From: Rhodoplanes serenus
GTDB lineage: Bacteria > Pseudomonadota > Alphaproteobacteria > Rhizobiales > Xanthobacteraceae
Reading direction: 5' to 3'
NCBI GenBank assembly: GCA_945897515.1
Contig: CAMDFO010000042.1
Coordinates: 1 to 36,432, forward strand
DNA length: 36,432 nucleotides
The translations under genes and the position numbers were made by a program. This document shows positions 22,092-29,690 of the stretch, piece by piece. Numbering within the stretch: the first letter of the stretch is position 1; the number at the start of each line of letters is the position of its first letter. A model generated the notes under the pieces. The model saw nothing but the letters and a program-made list of their open reading frames with translations. It ran no database searches and was not told the DNA's origin.

Positions 22092-22736
22092 ATGGAAATC
22101 GTTCTGTACTACGCGCCGATCACCTGCGCGCTCGCGCCCTACATCACGCTCACCGAAGCGAAAGCGGACTTCGAGGTTCGTCCGCTCAATTTCCGCAAGG
22201 GCCAGCACAATTCGCCCGAGTATCTGAAGCTCAATCCCAAGCACAAGGTGCCGCTGCTGATCGTGAACGGACGCGTGCTGAGCGAAAGTATCGCGATCCA
22301 GGCCTGGATCGCGCGCACCTTCCCCCAGGCGAAGCTGCTGCCTGCCGATCCCTGGCAGGAGCTGCAGGCGATGTCGCTGATGTCCTGGTGTTCGGGCGGC
22401 ATTCACCCGTTCCTGGCCCGGATCAATTCGCCGCCGCGAGTCTGCGACGTCCCCGGCGCCGACGAAAGCGTGCGCCGGCTGGCGACGGCGAATCTAATGG
22501 AGCTATTCAAGATCGCCGACGATCTGTTGGCGGGCCGCGAATTCTTCTTCGATCATTTCACCGCGCCGGATGCGCATTTCTTCTGGTGCCTCCGGAGGGC
22601 TTCGCAGTTCGAGCTGGACCTGTCGGGATTCAAGAACTGCATGGCGCATTTCGAGCGCATCAAGCAGCGGCCGAGCGCGCAGAAGCTGCTCGCGTTCGAA
22701 AAATCGGTACAAGACGAATTCGCCAAGGCGGCGTAG
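22092..22736 (+). CDS. Glutathione S-transferase-like protein
   Basis: A 214-aa cytoplasmic GST-fold protein. The N-terminal thioredoxin-like domain (residues 1-80) contains KHKVPLLI with the cis-proline and LSESIAIQAWI, the Glu-Ser pair that binds the glutathione gamma-glutamate. The C-terminal helical domain follows, with FKNCMAHFERIKQRPS near the end. The catalytic Ser/Cys region near the N-terminus reads APITCALAP. The usual function is glutathione conjugation, isomerisation or reductive dehalogenation in aromatic catabolism. GGGGAG precedes the ATG. Co-transcribed with the Bug protein immediately upstream, which suggests a role on the imported compound rather than general detoxification (inference). 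Confidence 0.87.
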   Translation: MEIVLYYAPITCALAPYITLTEAKADFEVRPLNFRKGQHNSPEYLKLNPKHKVPLLIVNGRVLSESIAIQAWIARTFPQAKLLPADPWQELQAMSLMSWCSGGIHPFLARINSPPRVCDVPGADESVRRLATANLMELFKIADDLLAGREFFFDHFTAPDAHFFWCLRRASQFELDLSGFKNCMAHFERIKQRPSAQKLLAFEKSVQDEFAKAA

Positions 22737-22765
22737 CGACTCCAGGCCGCGAACAAAGTCTGGAT

Positions 22766-22868
22766 GTCATTCCGGGGCGCTGCGAAGCAGCGAACCCGGA
22801 ATCCAGAAACGTTGAGGTTTTTTGGGTTTCTGGATTCCGGATCGCGCCTCCGGCGCGTCCGGAATGAC
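22766..22868. repeat. Type A intergenic palindromic repeat
   Basis: Starts GTCATTCCGG and ends CCGGAATGAC. The inner stem CCGGAATCCAGAAAC pairs with GTTTCTGGATTCCGG, leaving a short T-rich loop, and each arm carries its own small GC hairpin (GCGCTGCGAAGCAGC; GCGCCTCCGGCGC). The central stem of about 15 bases makes this a very strong hairpin. It lies between convergent genes and could end transcription from either side. Confidence 0.85.
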
Positions 22869-22919
22869 GTGGAGGGGCCAGCAACCTGAGGCGCGTAGCC
22901 GCCCGAGTGAGCCGCGCTG

Positions 22920-23918
22920 CTAAGCCTTCAATTTCAGCAGCGCGTCCGCGTTGCCGTAGCAGAGCTTCGCCATGTCGGCCGGAGCGAGCGCGACTTCGTT
23001 GAGAAAATCGCGGCCTCTCGCATCGGGGGCGAACGGATAGTCCACCGAGAACATGATGCGGTCGATGCCGAACGTCTGGAGCGCGGCGACAAAGGGTGGC
23101 TGGCTGAAGATGCCGCTGGTGGTGATCCAGACCTGGTCGACGATGGTGCGGCTCGGCGAGCGCTTCAGGTGCCCGACGTCCGCCGCGGACACCTCGTCGA
23201 GACGGGCCAGCATGACCGGCAGCATCTCGCCCATGTGGCCGATGATCATCTCGAGCTTTGGATGCTTGTCGAACGTCCCGGCCATCACCATGCGAAGGAT
23301 GTGTATAGCCACCTCCGAATGCCAGCCCCAGCCTGCGGTCGCGAGCACGCGATCCGAGCCCTCCGGCAGGTTGGAGTAGTAGGCCTGCCGCACATCCATC
23401 GAAGGCACGTTCGGGTGGATGTAGATCGGCACGTCGAGCTCGACCGCCGCTGCCAGCAGGCCGTCATAGCTCGGGTGATCGAGGAAACGCCCTTCGGTGG
23501 TGCCGTGGATCATCGCGCCCACGAACTTCAGGTCTTTCACGGCGCGACGGAGTTCGTCGCCGCAGGCATCGGGGCTCGCCATCGGCAGCGCCGCGAAGCC
23601 GGCGAAGCGCTTCGGGCTCTTGGTGACGACGTCCGCCAGATAGTCGTTCACACCTTTGGCCAGCGTGATGCCATCCTGCCCAGGCACGAGATCGGGACCG
23701 GCGCCGCTGTTCGAGAGCACCTGCACCGTGATCCCGGCATCGTCCATCGACTTGAAGCGCTTCTCGCCGATCTCGGCCAGCAACTCCATCGGGCTGATCT
23801 TTCCCGGGGCGACGTTTCGCCCTTTGAAATGGCCGCGGCGGCCAATCGCTTCAGGCTTGACGTACTTGGAAGCCAGGGCAGGGACGGTGAAATGCTCTTC
23901 GAGCGCGACGACACGCAT
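22920..23918 (-). CDS. Amidohydrolase-2 family enzyme (gamma-resorcylate decarboxylase/ACMSD-like)
   Basis: A 332-aa metal-dependent TIM-barrel enzyme. The metal ligands line up as E7/H9 (ALEEHF), H168 (YIHPNVP), H228 (IIGHMGE) and D293 (SVDYPF). This order is that of gamma-resorcylate, 2,3-dihydroxybenzoate and ACMS decarboxylases, which remove CO2 from an aromatic or muconate-type acid without oxygen. Hydrolase activity is possible instead. GGGAGG lies upstream of the ATG at 23918. It follows the bicupin pair on the same strand after a 71-base gap, suggesting one transcriptional unit; a decarboxylase next to ring-cleavage-like cupins would make chemical sense (inference). Confidence 0.88.
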   Translation of the reverse strand: MRVVALEEHFTVPALASKYVKPEAIGRRGHFKGRNVAPGKISPMELLAEIGEKRFKSMDDAGITVQVLSNSGAGPDLVPGQDGITLAKGVNDYLADVVTKSPKRFAGFAALPMASPDACGDELRRAVKDLKFVGAMIHGTTEGRFLDHPSYDGLLAAAVELDVPIYIHPNVPSMDVRQAYYSNLPEGSDRVLATAGWGWHSEVAIHILRMVMAGTFDKHPKLEMIIGHMGEMLPVMLARLDEVSAADVGHLKRSPSRTIVDQVWITTSGIFSQPPFVAALQTFGIDRIMFSVDYPFAPDARGRDFLNEVALAPADMAKLCYGNADALLKLKA

Positions 23919-23989
23919 GGACGGTATCCTCCCGATTATTTGTCAGGTTGTTGCATTCATTGCGGCGGTTGAGCAAGCGCGTGGCCGCG

Positions 23990-25207
23990 CTACTCCTTCG
24001 GCAATTCGCCCTTGTAATTCTTGTCGTAGTATTCCGGCCGCATCCGGTTCTCGGTGCCTTCGCGCGCCAGCCGCTCGTCGTACTCCGCCTTGATGTACGG
24101 ATCCTCCATCCAGTACGGAATGGCGCTGCCGCCCTCCGGGATGTCCATCGCGGTGTAGTCGATGTGCTGTTCGCCCGGTGGGCCGGGTTCGCGGCCGGGA
24201 TTGTGCGGACCGAACCATGCGGTGAGCCGCAGCGGCTCCTTCGACGCGCCGAAATGCTGGTGATACCAGCGCGCCCCGCCCGGCGCCGCCGACACCAGGC
24301 CGACCGGCTCGTAGTCGACGCGCTTGATCTGGTCCTGGTTGCCGTCCTTCCACGGATTGACGCCGAGCCGTTCCGGCCAGGTGTAGGTGTAGCCCTTGCC
24401 TTTGATGCAGATCAGCACCGCGGCCGAAGTGTGCGCGTGCGCCTTGGAGTAGCGGCCGTTCTCGTGCTGGCCGATCCAGAGGTAGAACGTGTTGCCGGTC
24501 ATGAACGGCTCGACGCGGCGGAAGCCGGGTGAGCGCCGGTTGTCGAGCGGCAGGTCGCAGTTGACGATGTCGGGCACGAAGTTGGTGCGGCGCATCGCGA
24601 GACCACGCACCGGATCGGGCTCGATGTCGTCCTTGTACTTGTAGAAGTCGTCGGCGCCGGAGAAGCGGTCGCGGAACTGATACGGGCAGTCGAAGATCGC
24701 GCCGGTGTTGTTGATCAGGTTCATGAGGTTCGGCGCGGTGGTGCCGGCGAGCAGCATCGCGGGCGCGGAGCTGGCGTTGACGATGCGATGCCAGGCGTTC
24801 ACCGGGATCGAGAACAGCGAGCCCTTCTGCCATTCGAACACGTGCCGCTTGTTGTCGTTGTCGAGCCAGACTTCGGTCGAGCCGCGGCCTTCGACCACGT
24901 AGTAGATTTCCTCGTAGAGATGCTTCTCCGGATTGAGCGCGCCGGCTCCCGGCACCTCGATCACGTAGCAACCCCATTTGCCTTCGGTGCCGTAAAGCTG
25001 GATGTACGAGCCACGCCCGCCGGTGCGCTTCCACGGCGCCAGCGGCAGGTTCTGCACCTTGCTCACGCCGATGTCGCGGAACACCGGAATGCCCTCCGAC
25101 TCCATGAAGCTGTCGTAGGGCGTCTTCGGACGGCCGAACTTGCCGAAGCCGGCACGCTTGCCGCCGGTCGGCTCATGCCAATGCGTCTGGCCGGGGACGT
25201 CATGCAT
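23990..25207 (-). CDS. Bicupin protein A (405 aa; gentisate-dioxygenase-like architecture)
   Basis: A 405-aa protein with two cupin domains. Domain 1 (about 85-150) has KHLYEEIYYVVEGRGS (95-110) and H140, but only one His of the usual HxH. Domain 2 (about 245-335) has AHAH at 256-259 and YHQH at 315-318, a full metal site. The duplicated-cupin layout recalls gentisate 1,2-dioxygenases, but I cannot assign that reaction. C-terminal residues 340-405 are charged. It overlaps the upstream bicupin B gene by 8 bases (ATGCATGA), so the two are translationally coupled and may form a heteromer. No signal peptide. Confidence 0.85.
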   Translation of the reverse strand: MHDVPGQTHWHEPTGGKRAGFGKFGRPKTPYDSFMESEGIPVFRDIGVSKVQNLPLAPWKRTGGRGSYIQLYGTEGKWGCYVIEVPGAGALNPEKHLYEEIYYVVEGRGSTEVWLDNDNKRHVFEWQKGSLFSIPVNAWHRIVNASSAPAMLLAGTTAPNLMNLINNTGAIFDCPYQFRDRFSGADDFYKYKDDIEPDPVRGLAMRRTNFVPDIVNCDLPLDNRRSPGFRRVEPFMTGNTFYLWIGQHENGRYSKAHAHTSAAVLICIKGKGYTYTWPERLGVNPWKDGNQDQIKRVDYEPVGLVSAAPGGARWYHQHFGASKEPLRLTAWFGPHNPGREPGPPGEQHIDYTAMDIPEGGSAIPYWMEDPYIKAEYDERLAREGTENRMRPEYYDKNYKGELPKE

Positions 25208-26342
25208 GGGCTTTTTCCTCTTCGGCGAGCGCCTTGGGCGTCAGGTCGGCGCTTTCCGCTTCGTACGCCTTGTCCATGTTGGACTTAAGCCCGTGCTTGG
25301 CGAGTTCCTGTTCGAACTGCTTACGCGTTTCAGGGTTCTCGTCGGCGTAGTCGACCTGGTCGCCGCCGGTGCGCCGGCTGATCCAGGCTTTCGGCACGCC
25401 CTGCGCGTTGCGGATCGCGACGCCCTCGTGCTTGAAGGCGAGATAGCGCGCCGGCGTGGTGCCGGTGTTGAAGTGCTGGTGCAGCCACATGTTCGGTGGC
25501 ACGATCATGGTGCCGACCTCCCACTTGTAGTAGCGCGGCTCGTCGCCCTCCGGCCACATCAGCGAATAGCCGTCGCCGGACAAGATGATGACGTGCGCGC
25601 CCGGTCCGTGCGCGTGCGCCTTCTTGTAGGTGCCGATCGGGAACTGCGAGATGTGGCTGTTGAGCGAGCTTTTGGCGAAGTTGAAGCGGATGTGCCCGCC
25701 GCCGGCGCCGCGCTCCTTCGCTGTGATCAGCGGCAGGTTGACCGCATCCGGCACGAAGTTGGTGGCGAGCAGGAAACCCTTGGTCTCGTCCTTGGCGGAG
25801 AAATAGTCCGGCTCGCCGTTGAAGCGGCCCTTGAAGTCGTAGCTGGTGCCGAAGATGAAATCGATGTCCTCGTAGAGATTGATCACGATCGGTGCATTCG
25901 TCACCGACACGAAGCGCGCCGGCTCGCGGCCCGATCCGTTGAAATGCTGATGCCAGCAGTTGAGCGGGATGGCGAACAGCGCACCGGCCTTCCATTCGAA
26001 TGTCATACGCTGGCCGGCGTCGTTCCACACCGTGGTCGAGCCGCGGCCGCTCAGGATCATGATGGTTTCTTCGAACAACTGCCGCTGGGGCGCGAGCGTC
26101 TTGCCGGGTGGAATCTCGCAGACGTAGCAGTCGTTGGAGGTGCGCGAGGCCTCGTGGTTCATGAAAATGCCGGAGCCGCCGCGCCGGGCCCAGGGTTTCA
26201 GCTCCACGGTGTGCAGGTTGCGCACATAGGTCGAGCTGATGAGGTCGAGCCCCTCGCTCTTCACCCAGCGGGTGTAGGGCGTTTCCTTTTCGGTCGCGAA
26301 TTTCTTCGCCAGGTCGTCCGAGACGACGGCATCCTTGGCCAT
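25200..26342 (-). CDS. Bicupin protein B (380 aa; paralogue of bicupin A)
   Basis: A 380-aa double cupin, similar along its length to its coupled neighbour (FEETIMILSGRGSTTVW against YEEIYYVVEGRGSTEVW; KAHAHGPGAHV against KAHAHTSAAV). In domain 1 the His of the first motif is Gln88, with E91/E92 and a full CWHQHFN (129-135). Domain 2 has AHAH (242-245), H250 and LHQHFN (287-292). Domain 2 therefore probably holds the active metal, domain 1 being structural or binding differently. ATG at 26342 is preceded by GGGGAAG; an ATG four codons upstream is possible. It appears to be the first gene of the bicupin pair plus decarboxylase unit. Confidence 0.85.
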   Translation of the reverse strand: MAKDAVVSDDLAKKFATEKETPYTRWVKSEGLDLISSTYVRNLHTVELKPWARRGGSGIFMNHEASRTSNDCYVCEIPPGKTLAPQRQLFEETIMILSGRGSTTVWNDAGQRMTFEWKAGALFAIPLNCWHQHFNGSGREPARFVSVTNAPIVINLYEDIDFIFGTSYDFKGRFNGEPDYFSAKDETKGFLLATNFVPDAVNLPLITAKERGAGGGHIRFNFAKSSLNSHISQFPIGTYKKAHAHGPGAHVIILSGDGYSLMWPEGDEPRYYKWEVGTMIVPPNMWLHQHFNTGTTPARYLAFKHEGVAIRNAQGVPKAWISRRTGGDQVDYADENPETRKQFEQELAKHGLKSNMDKAYEAESADLTPKALAEEEKAHA

Positions 26343-26421
26343 GTGCTTCCCCATCTCATCGCGTGCCGCATTCTAAGGTGCGACCAAGCTGACGCAATCG
26401 CCGGCTCGATGGATCGAGAAA

Positions 26422-26823
26422 TCAGTTGGTCGGGACCGACAGGGAAAATCCCACGAACGGCGAATTATTCTGCCGCCGCTGGGATTCGATGCCCGGAATC
26501 GGGCGGCCGTCCGGGAATTGGTCCGGCTGAAGCTTCTTGTCCATCTCCAGCCCAAAAGTGCCGCCTTCGAGCGGAACCCTGCCGAACGGCCGATCCTTGG
26601 CTGGCGCCGAGCTTGTCGCGGTGTTGCGGCGGACGGCGGGCAATGACTGGGAGGTGCCGGTGGTGGTGTCCCGAGGCATCTCCAATTGCCGGCCCGAGGC
26701 ATCGAACAGCAACTGGTTGCTGCGCGGCGCCTGCTGGGCGTTGACGCCCGCCACCGTTGCCAACGCAATCGTCAGCGTCATTGCGAGCAAACTGCACGTC
26801 GAACGCATAGCGTCACCATTCAT
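26422..26823 (-). CDS. Small secreted protein of unknown function (133 aa)
   Basis: A 133-aa protein with a clear signal peptide (ending GVNAQQ, about residue 30), then a Pro/Thr/Gln/Arg-rich, probably unstructured mature part. It ends SPFVGFSLSVPTN, a beta-like C-terminal strand. No cysteines remain after the signal peptide and no lipobox is seen, so it would be periplasmic or secreted. I recognise no family. Two starts are possible, 26823 (MNGDAMRS) and 26808 (MRSTCSLL); the second gives a more typical signal peptide. A small inverted repeat, CTCGATGGATCGAG at 26405-26418, follows the stop. It is divergent from the Bug gene at 27126. Confidence 0.6.
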   Translation of the reverse strand: MNGDAMRSTCSLLAMTLTIALATVAGVNAQQAPRSNQLLFDASGRQLEMPRDTTTGTSQSLPAVRRNTATSSAPAKDRPFGRVPLEGGTFGLEMDKKLQPDQFPDGRPIPGIESQRRQNNSPFVGFSLSVPTN

Positions 26824-27125
26824 CTCTTACTGCCGTTATCGCAACGTCGGAGGGTCGCCGATTGAACCAGCCAAGGATCAACGCCCGGTGAACGATCGGA
26901 CCTCCAGCAGCCCCGCCATCTTAGCCCAATTCTCGGTCCCGTTGTTGGCGAATATCTGGCGGCGGCCTGATCCAAAGGCTCCTCCGCCGCGTCGCCTCCC
27001 TATTCCACAGGTTCTGGCAGGGTGGTGGGCGCTGCAACGCCCGGTACCAATTCGCTGCCCAACGTGCCAAAATCGGCGTGGGACGGCCGTTAAAACAACA
27101 ACAAACTGCAATCAGGGAGGAATTC
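26824..27125. other. 302-base divergent intergenic region with no recognised feature
   Basis: This stretch separates the small secreted protein (minus strand) from the Bug gene at 27126 (plus strand). Both must have their promoters here. Open frames are present on both strands, but none has a ribosome binding site, a plausible N-terminus or a sequence that looks like protein. I see no convincing promoter pair, riboswitch or repeat. The last 15 bases hold the AGGGAGGAATTC ribosome binding site for the Bug gene. Confidence 0.5.
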
Positions 27126-28100
27126 GTGCCGCTGCTGTTGAAATCCATCGGGACTGCGCTTTTGACGGCGATGCTGGCGGCATCGCACACCGCGGTCGCG
27201 CAAAGCTGGCCGACCCGAAACATCACCGCGATCGTTCCGTTCGCGCCCGGCAATGCCAACGATCTCGCCGCGCGCATCGTTCTCGACCAGGTGTCGAGGC
27301 AGATGGGCGCGACCATCGTGATCGAAAACCGGGGTGGCGCGGGCGGCACGATCGCCGTCGCCCAGACCGCGCGAGCAGCTCCTGACGGCTACACGATCGT
27401 GGTGCACTCGTCGTCGTTCTCGTCGGCCTACGTGACCCACAAGACTCTGCCCTACGACACGCTGAAGGACTTCACGGCGATCGTCCCGATCGGCACCCAG
27501 CCGACGGTGCTGGTGGTCGCCCCGTCCAAGGGATTCAAGACCGCGCAGGAGTTGATCGCGGCGGCCAAGGCCAAGCCCGGAGCGATGAACTTCGCGTCGG
27601 CCGGCCGCGGCGCAGCCTCGCACCTGGCCGCCGAGCGCTTCCGTCTCGCCGCCGGTATCCAGGCGCAGCACGTGCCGTTCCGCGGTCCGGTCGAGGCGCT
27701 CACCGAAGTCATGGCCGGCCGTATCGATTTCTATTTCCTGCCGGTGTCGCCGGCGCTGCCGCTGATCCAGGAAGGCAAGGTCGTGGCGCTGGCGGTGAGT
27801 TCCGAGAAACGCGCCGCGCAATTGCCGAACGTGCCGACCACCCAGGAGATCGGCCTCAAGGACGCGGCCTACGTGTTCTGGAACGGGCTGTTCGGTCCGG
27901 CCAAGATGCCGCCCGAAATCGTCAAGCGGCTGCATGGGGAGACGCAGAAGGCGCTTCAGGTCCCTTCGGTGGTCGAGCGTCTTGCGAAGCTCGGGGTCGA
28001 GCCGCTGTTTCAGTCGCCCGAGGAGTTCGACAAGTACTTCAAGGCCGATGTCCTCGACACCGTGAAGCTCGCGGAGCAGGCCGGCATCGAACGGCAGTAA
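27126..28100 (+). CDS. TctC/Bug-family periplasmic solute-binding protein (classical subgroup)
   Basis: A 324-aa Bug protein starting with GTG, chosen because a near-perfect AGGGAGG lies just upstream; an ATG at 27078 would add 16 residues and disrupt the signal peptide, which ends HTAVAQ (about residue 25). Mature start SWPTRNITAIVPFAPGNANDLAAR keeps the Bug layout, but the ligand loop reads PGNAND rather than PGGxxD, so its ligand contacts may differ. ENRGGAGG and APDGYT follow. It is the first gene of a plus-strand run that continues with a cupin, two more Bug proteins, an esterase and then TctB-TctA, and is 31 bases upstream of the cupin. Confidence 0.9.
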   Translation: MPLLLKSIGTALLTAMLAASHTAVAQSWPTRNITAIVPFAPGNANDLAARIVLDQVSRQMGATIVIENRGGAGGTIAVAQTARAAPDGYTIVVHSSSFSSAYVTHKTLPYDTLKDFTAIVPIGTQPTVLVVAPSKGFKTAQELIAAAKAKPGAMNFASAGRGAASHLAAERFRLAAGIQAQHVPFRGPVEALTEVMAGRIDFYFLPVSPALPLIQEGKVVALAVSSEKRAAQLPNVPTTQEIGLKDAAYVFWNGLFGPAKMPPEIVKRLHGETQKALQVPSVVERLAKLGVEPLFQSPEEFDKYFKADVLDTVKLAEQAGIERQ

Positions 28101-28131
28101 CGACCCGACGCGTCATCCTCGGAGTGCAGCG

Positions 28132-28536
28132 ATGTCCAGCCAGCCAGCCGCCGCGCGAACGCCGGGCGCCAAACGCGCCGGTCCGGGCGAGTTTCTGTTC
28201 GATCTCGCCCGGGTGAATCACATCAAGGGCGGACCGGATTATTCCAGCGTCGAAGGCGGCGTCGTGGAAGGCGACCGCATGATCGTCGCGCTGATGCGGA
28301 TGCCGGCCGGGACCGGCGCGGAACTGCATTCGCATCCGAACGAGCAGTGGATCTACATCCTGGAAGGCACGTTCGTCGGCGAGGTTGCGGGCAAGCCGTT
28401 CGAGGCGAAGGCCGGTTCGCTGGTGTATGTGCCGTCCGACACGATGCACTCCGGCAAGGCGACGCCGGATGCCGACGTGGTGTTCTTCACCTGCAAGGAT
28501 GCGTCGCACAGCCTGCACGGCATCAAGGCCGCATAG
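28132..28536 (+). CDS. Small cupin protein (134 aa)
   Basis: A 134-aa single cupin domain with no signal peptide. HSHPNEQW at 66-73 provides the first metal motif (H66, H68, E71), and H106 (SDTMHSG) the second. The compact fold, with YILEGTFVGEV and SLVYVPSDT, is typical of the cupin-2 family. A GGAG precedes the ATG. It lies between two Bug genes, 31 bases after one and 71 bases before the next. A metal-dependent isomerase, decarboxylase-like or ligand-binding role is possible; I cannot choose. Confidence 0.85.
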   Translation: MSSQPAAARTPGAKRAGPGEFLFDLARVNHIKGGPDYSSVEGGVVEGDRMIVALMRMPAGTGAELHSHPNEQWIYILEGTFVGEVAGKPFEAKAGSLVYVPSDTMHSGKATPDADVVFFTCKDASHSLHGIKAA

Positions 28537-28607
28537 CGCATCGGCCGCCCAGAAATCGACTGAACCGCAAGAGAAATTCGAACGAAACAAGGCAATGGGA
28601 GAATGAC

Positions 28608-29594
28608 ATGAAGCGACTGACGTTGGCGTTGTTGTCGGCCCTGTCTCTCGCCGTCGGTGGAGCGGCGGTGGCGCAAGACAAGTACCCGTCGAAGCCGGTG
28701 AAGATCGTCGTGCCTTACGCCCCGGGTGGAGCGACCGACATCACCTCGCGCCTATTCGGCGAGCAGCTCAAGAACATCCTCGGCCAGCAATTCGTGGTCG
28801 AGAACAAGGCCGGCGCCTTCGGCATCCTCGGGATCGAGGAAATGGCGCGCGCACGGCCGGACGGCTACACGCTTTTCGTCGGCAACGTTTCGACCAATGC
28901 CATCACCCCGATCCTGTTCCAGAAGAAATTCTCGATCAACTTCGAGCGCGATGTGGTGTCGGTGACGCGGCTGGCGATCTATCCGTCGTTCCTGATCACG
29001 ACGACTTCGGGCATGGATGTGAAAACCGTCAAGGATCTGGTCGATCACGCCAAGAAGAATCCTGGCAAGGTGCGCTACTCAAGCGCCGGCGTCGGCAGCT
29101 TCCCGCACTACGACATGGAGGTGTTCACGCGGCGCGCCGGTGTCGACATGAACCACATCCCGAACAAGACCGGCGCGGCTGGCATGATCAACGACCTGGT
29201 GGTCGGCGATGCGCAGGTTGCGGTGCTCAATTCCGCAAGCTCGGCGGCCATGATTCGGGCCGGCAAGCTGCGGCCGATCGCGGTGATCGCCGAGCAGCGC
29301 CTGAAGGAATATCCGGACGTCCCGACGTTGGCGGAGGCCGGCTATCCGGGCGTCGGCACCCTGCACTGGCAGAGCATGTTCGCGCCGGCCAACACGCCGA
29401 AGCCGGTCCTGGATACGATCTTCAACGCGATCCAGCAGGCCGCCAAGGTCCCGGCGCTGCAGGAGGCGTTCGCCAAGCAGCTTGTCAGCGTGCGGCCGAG
29501 CGACACGCTCGCCGAGGCGGTGACCTGGCACAAGAACGAGCTCGCCACTTGGCGCAAGATCACCTCCGAGGTGAAGATCGATCTGACGGAGTGA
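28608..29594 (+). CDS. TctC/Bug-family periplasmic solute-binding protein (tandem copy 1)
   Basis: A 328-aa Bug protein with a signal peptide ending AAVAQ (about residue 23). Mature start DKYPSKPVKIVVPYAPGGATD contains the normal PGG ligand loop. ENKAGAFG, RPDGYTL, SFPHYDME and a long C-terminal helix ending EVKIDLTE are shared almost word for word with the next gene, so the two are tandem duplicates. GGGAG lies seven bases before the ATG at 28608; the frame is open further upstream only as a shadow of the cupin gene. A very stable UUCG-capped hairpin follows nine bases after the stop. Ligand unknown. Confidence 0.92.
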   Translation: MKRLTLALLSALSLAVGGAAVAQDKYPSKPVKIVVPYAPGGATDITSRLFGEQLKNILGQQFVVENKAGAFGILGIEEMARARPDGYTLFVGNVSTNAITPILFQKKFSINFERDVVSVTRLAIYPSFLITTTSGMDVKTVKDLVDHAKKNPGKVRYSSAGVGSFPHYDMEVFTRRAGVDMNHIPNKTGAAGMINDLVVGDAQVAVLNSASSAAMIRAGKLRPIAVIAEQRLKEYPDVPTLAEAGYPGVGTLHWQSMFAPANTPKPVLDTIFNAIQQAAKVPALQEAFAKQLVSVRPSDTLAEAVTWHKNELATWRKITSEVKIDLTE

Positions 29595-29603
29595 CATGGT
29601 GCC

Positions 29604-29627
29604 GCGGCGCCGCTTCGGCGGCGCCGC
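29604..29627 (+). promoter_or_regulatory. UUCG-capped 10-bp GC hairpin between tandem Bug genes
   Basis: GCGGCGCCGC at 29604-29613, loop TTCG, then GCGGCGCCGC at 29618-29627: ten uninterrupted G-C pairs closed by a UUCG tetraloop, a classically hyperstable RNA hairpin. It begins nine bases after the stop of tandem Bug copy 1 and ends 63 bases before the start of copy 2. No U-tract follows, so a simple intrinsic terminator is unlikely. It more likely protects the 3' end of the upstream message or partly blocks read-through, setting the ratio of the two receptors (inference). Confidence 0.6.
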
Positions 29628-29690
29628 CTGCAACCCGACCGCAGAGCCGGGAGCAAGCATCCGCTGACAACAAGGTTTGGGGAGGTTGCT

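Noticed and set aside
26405..26418. A short perfect inverted repeat CTCGATGGATCGAG just after the stop of the small secreted protein, as a terminator.
   Set aside because: The stem is only 6 bp and no T-run follows on the minus strand.
26878..27111. A 77-codon minus-strand frame in the 302-base gap before the Bug gene at 27126.
   Set aside because: No ribosome binding site, biased composition and no resemblance to a protein I know.
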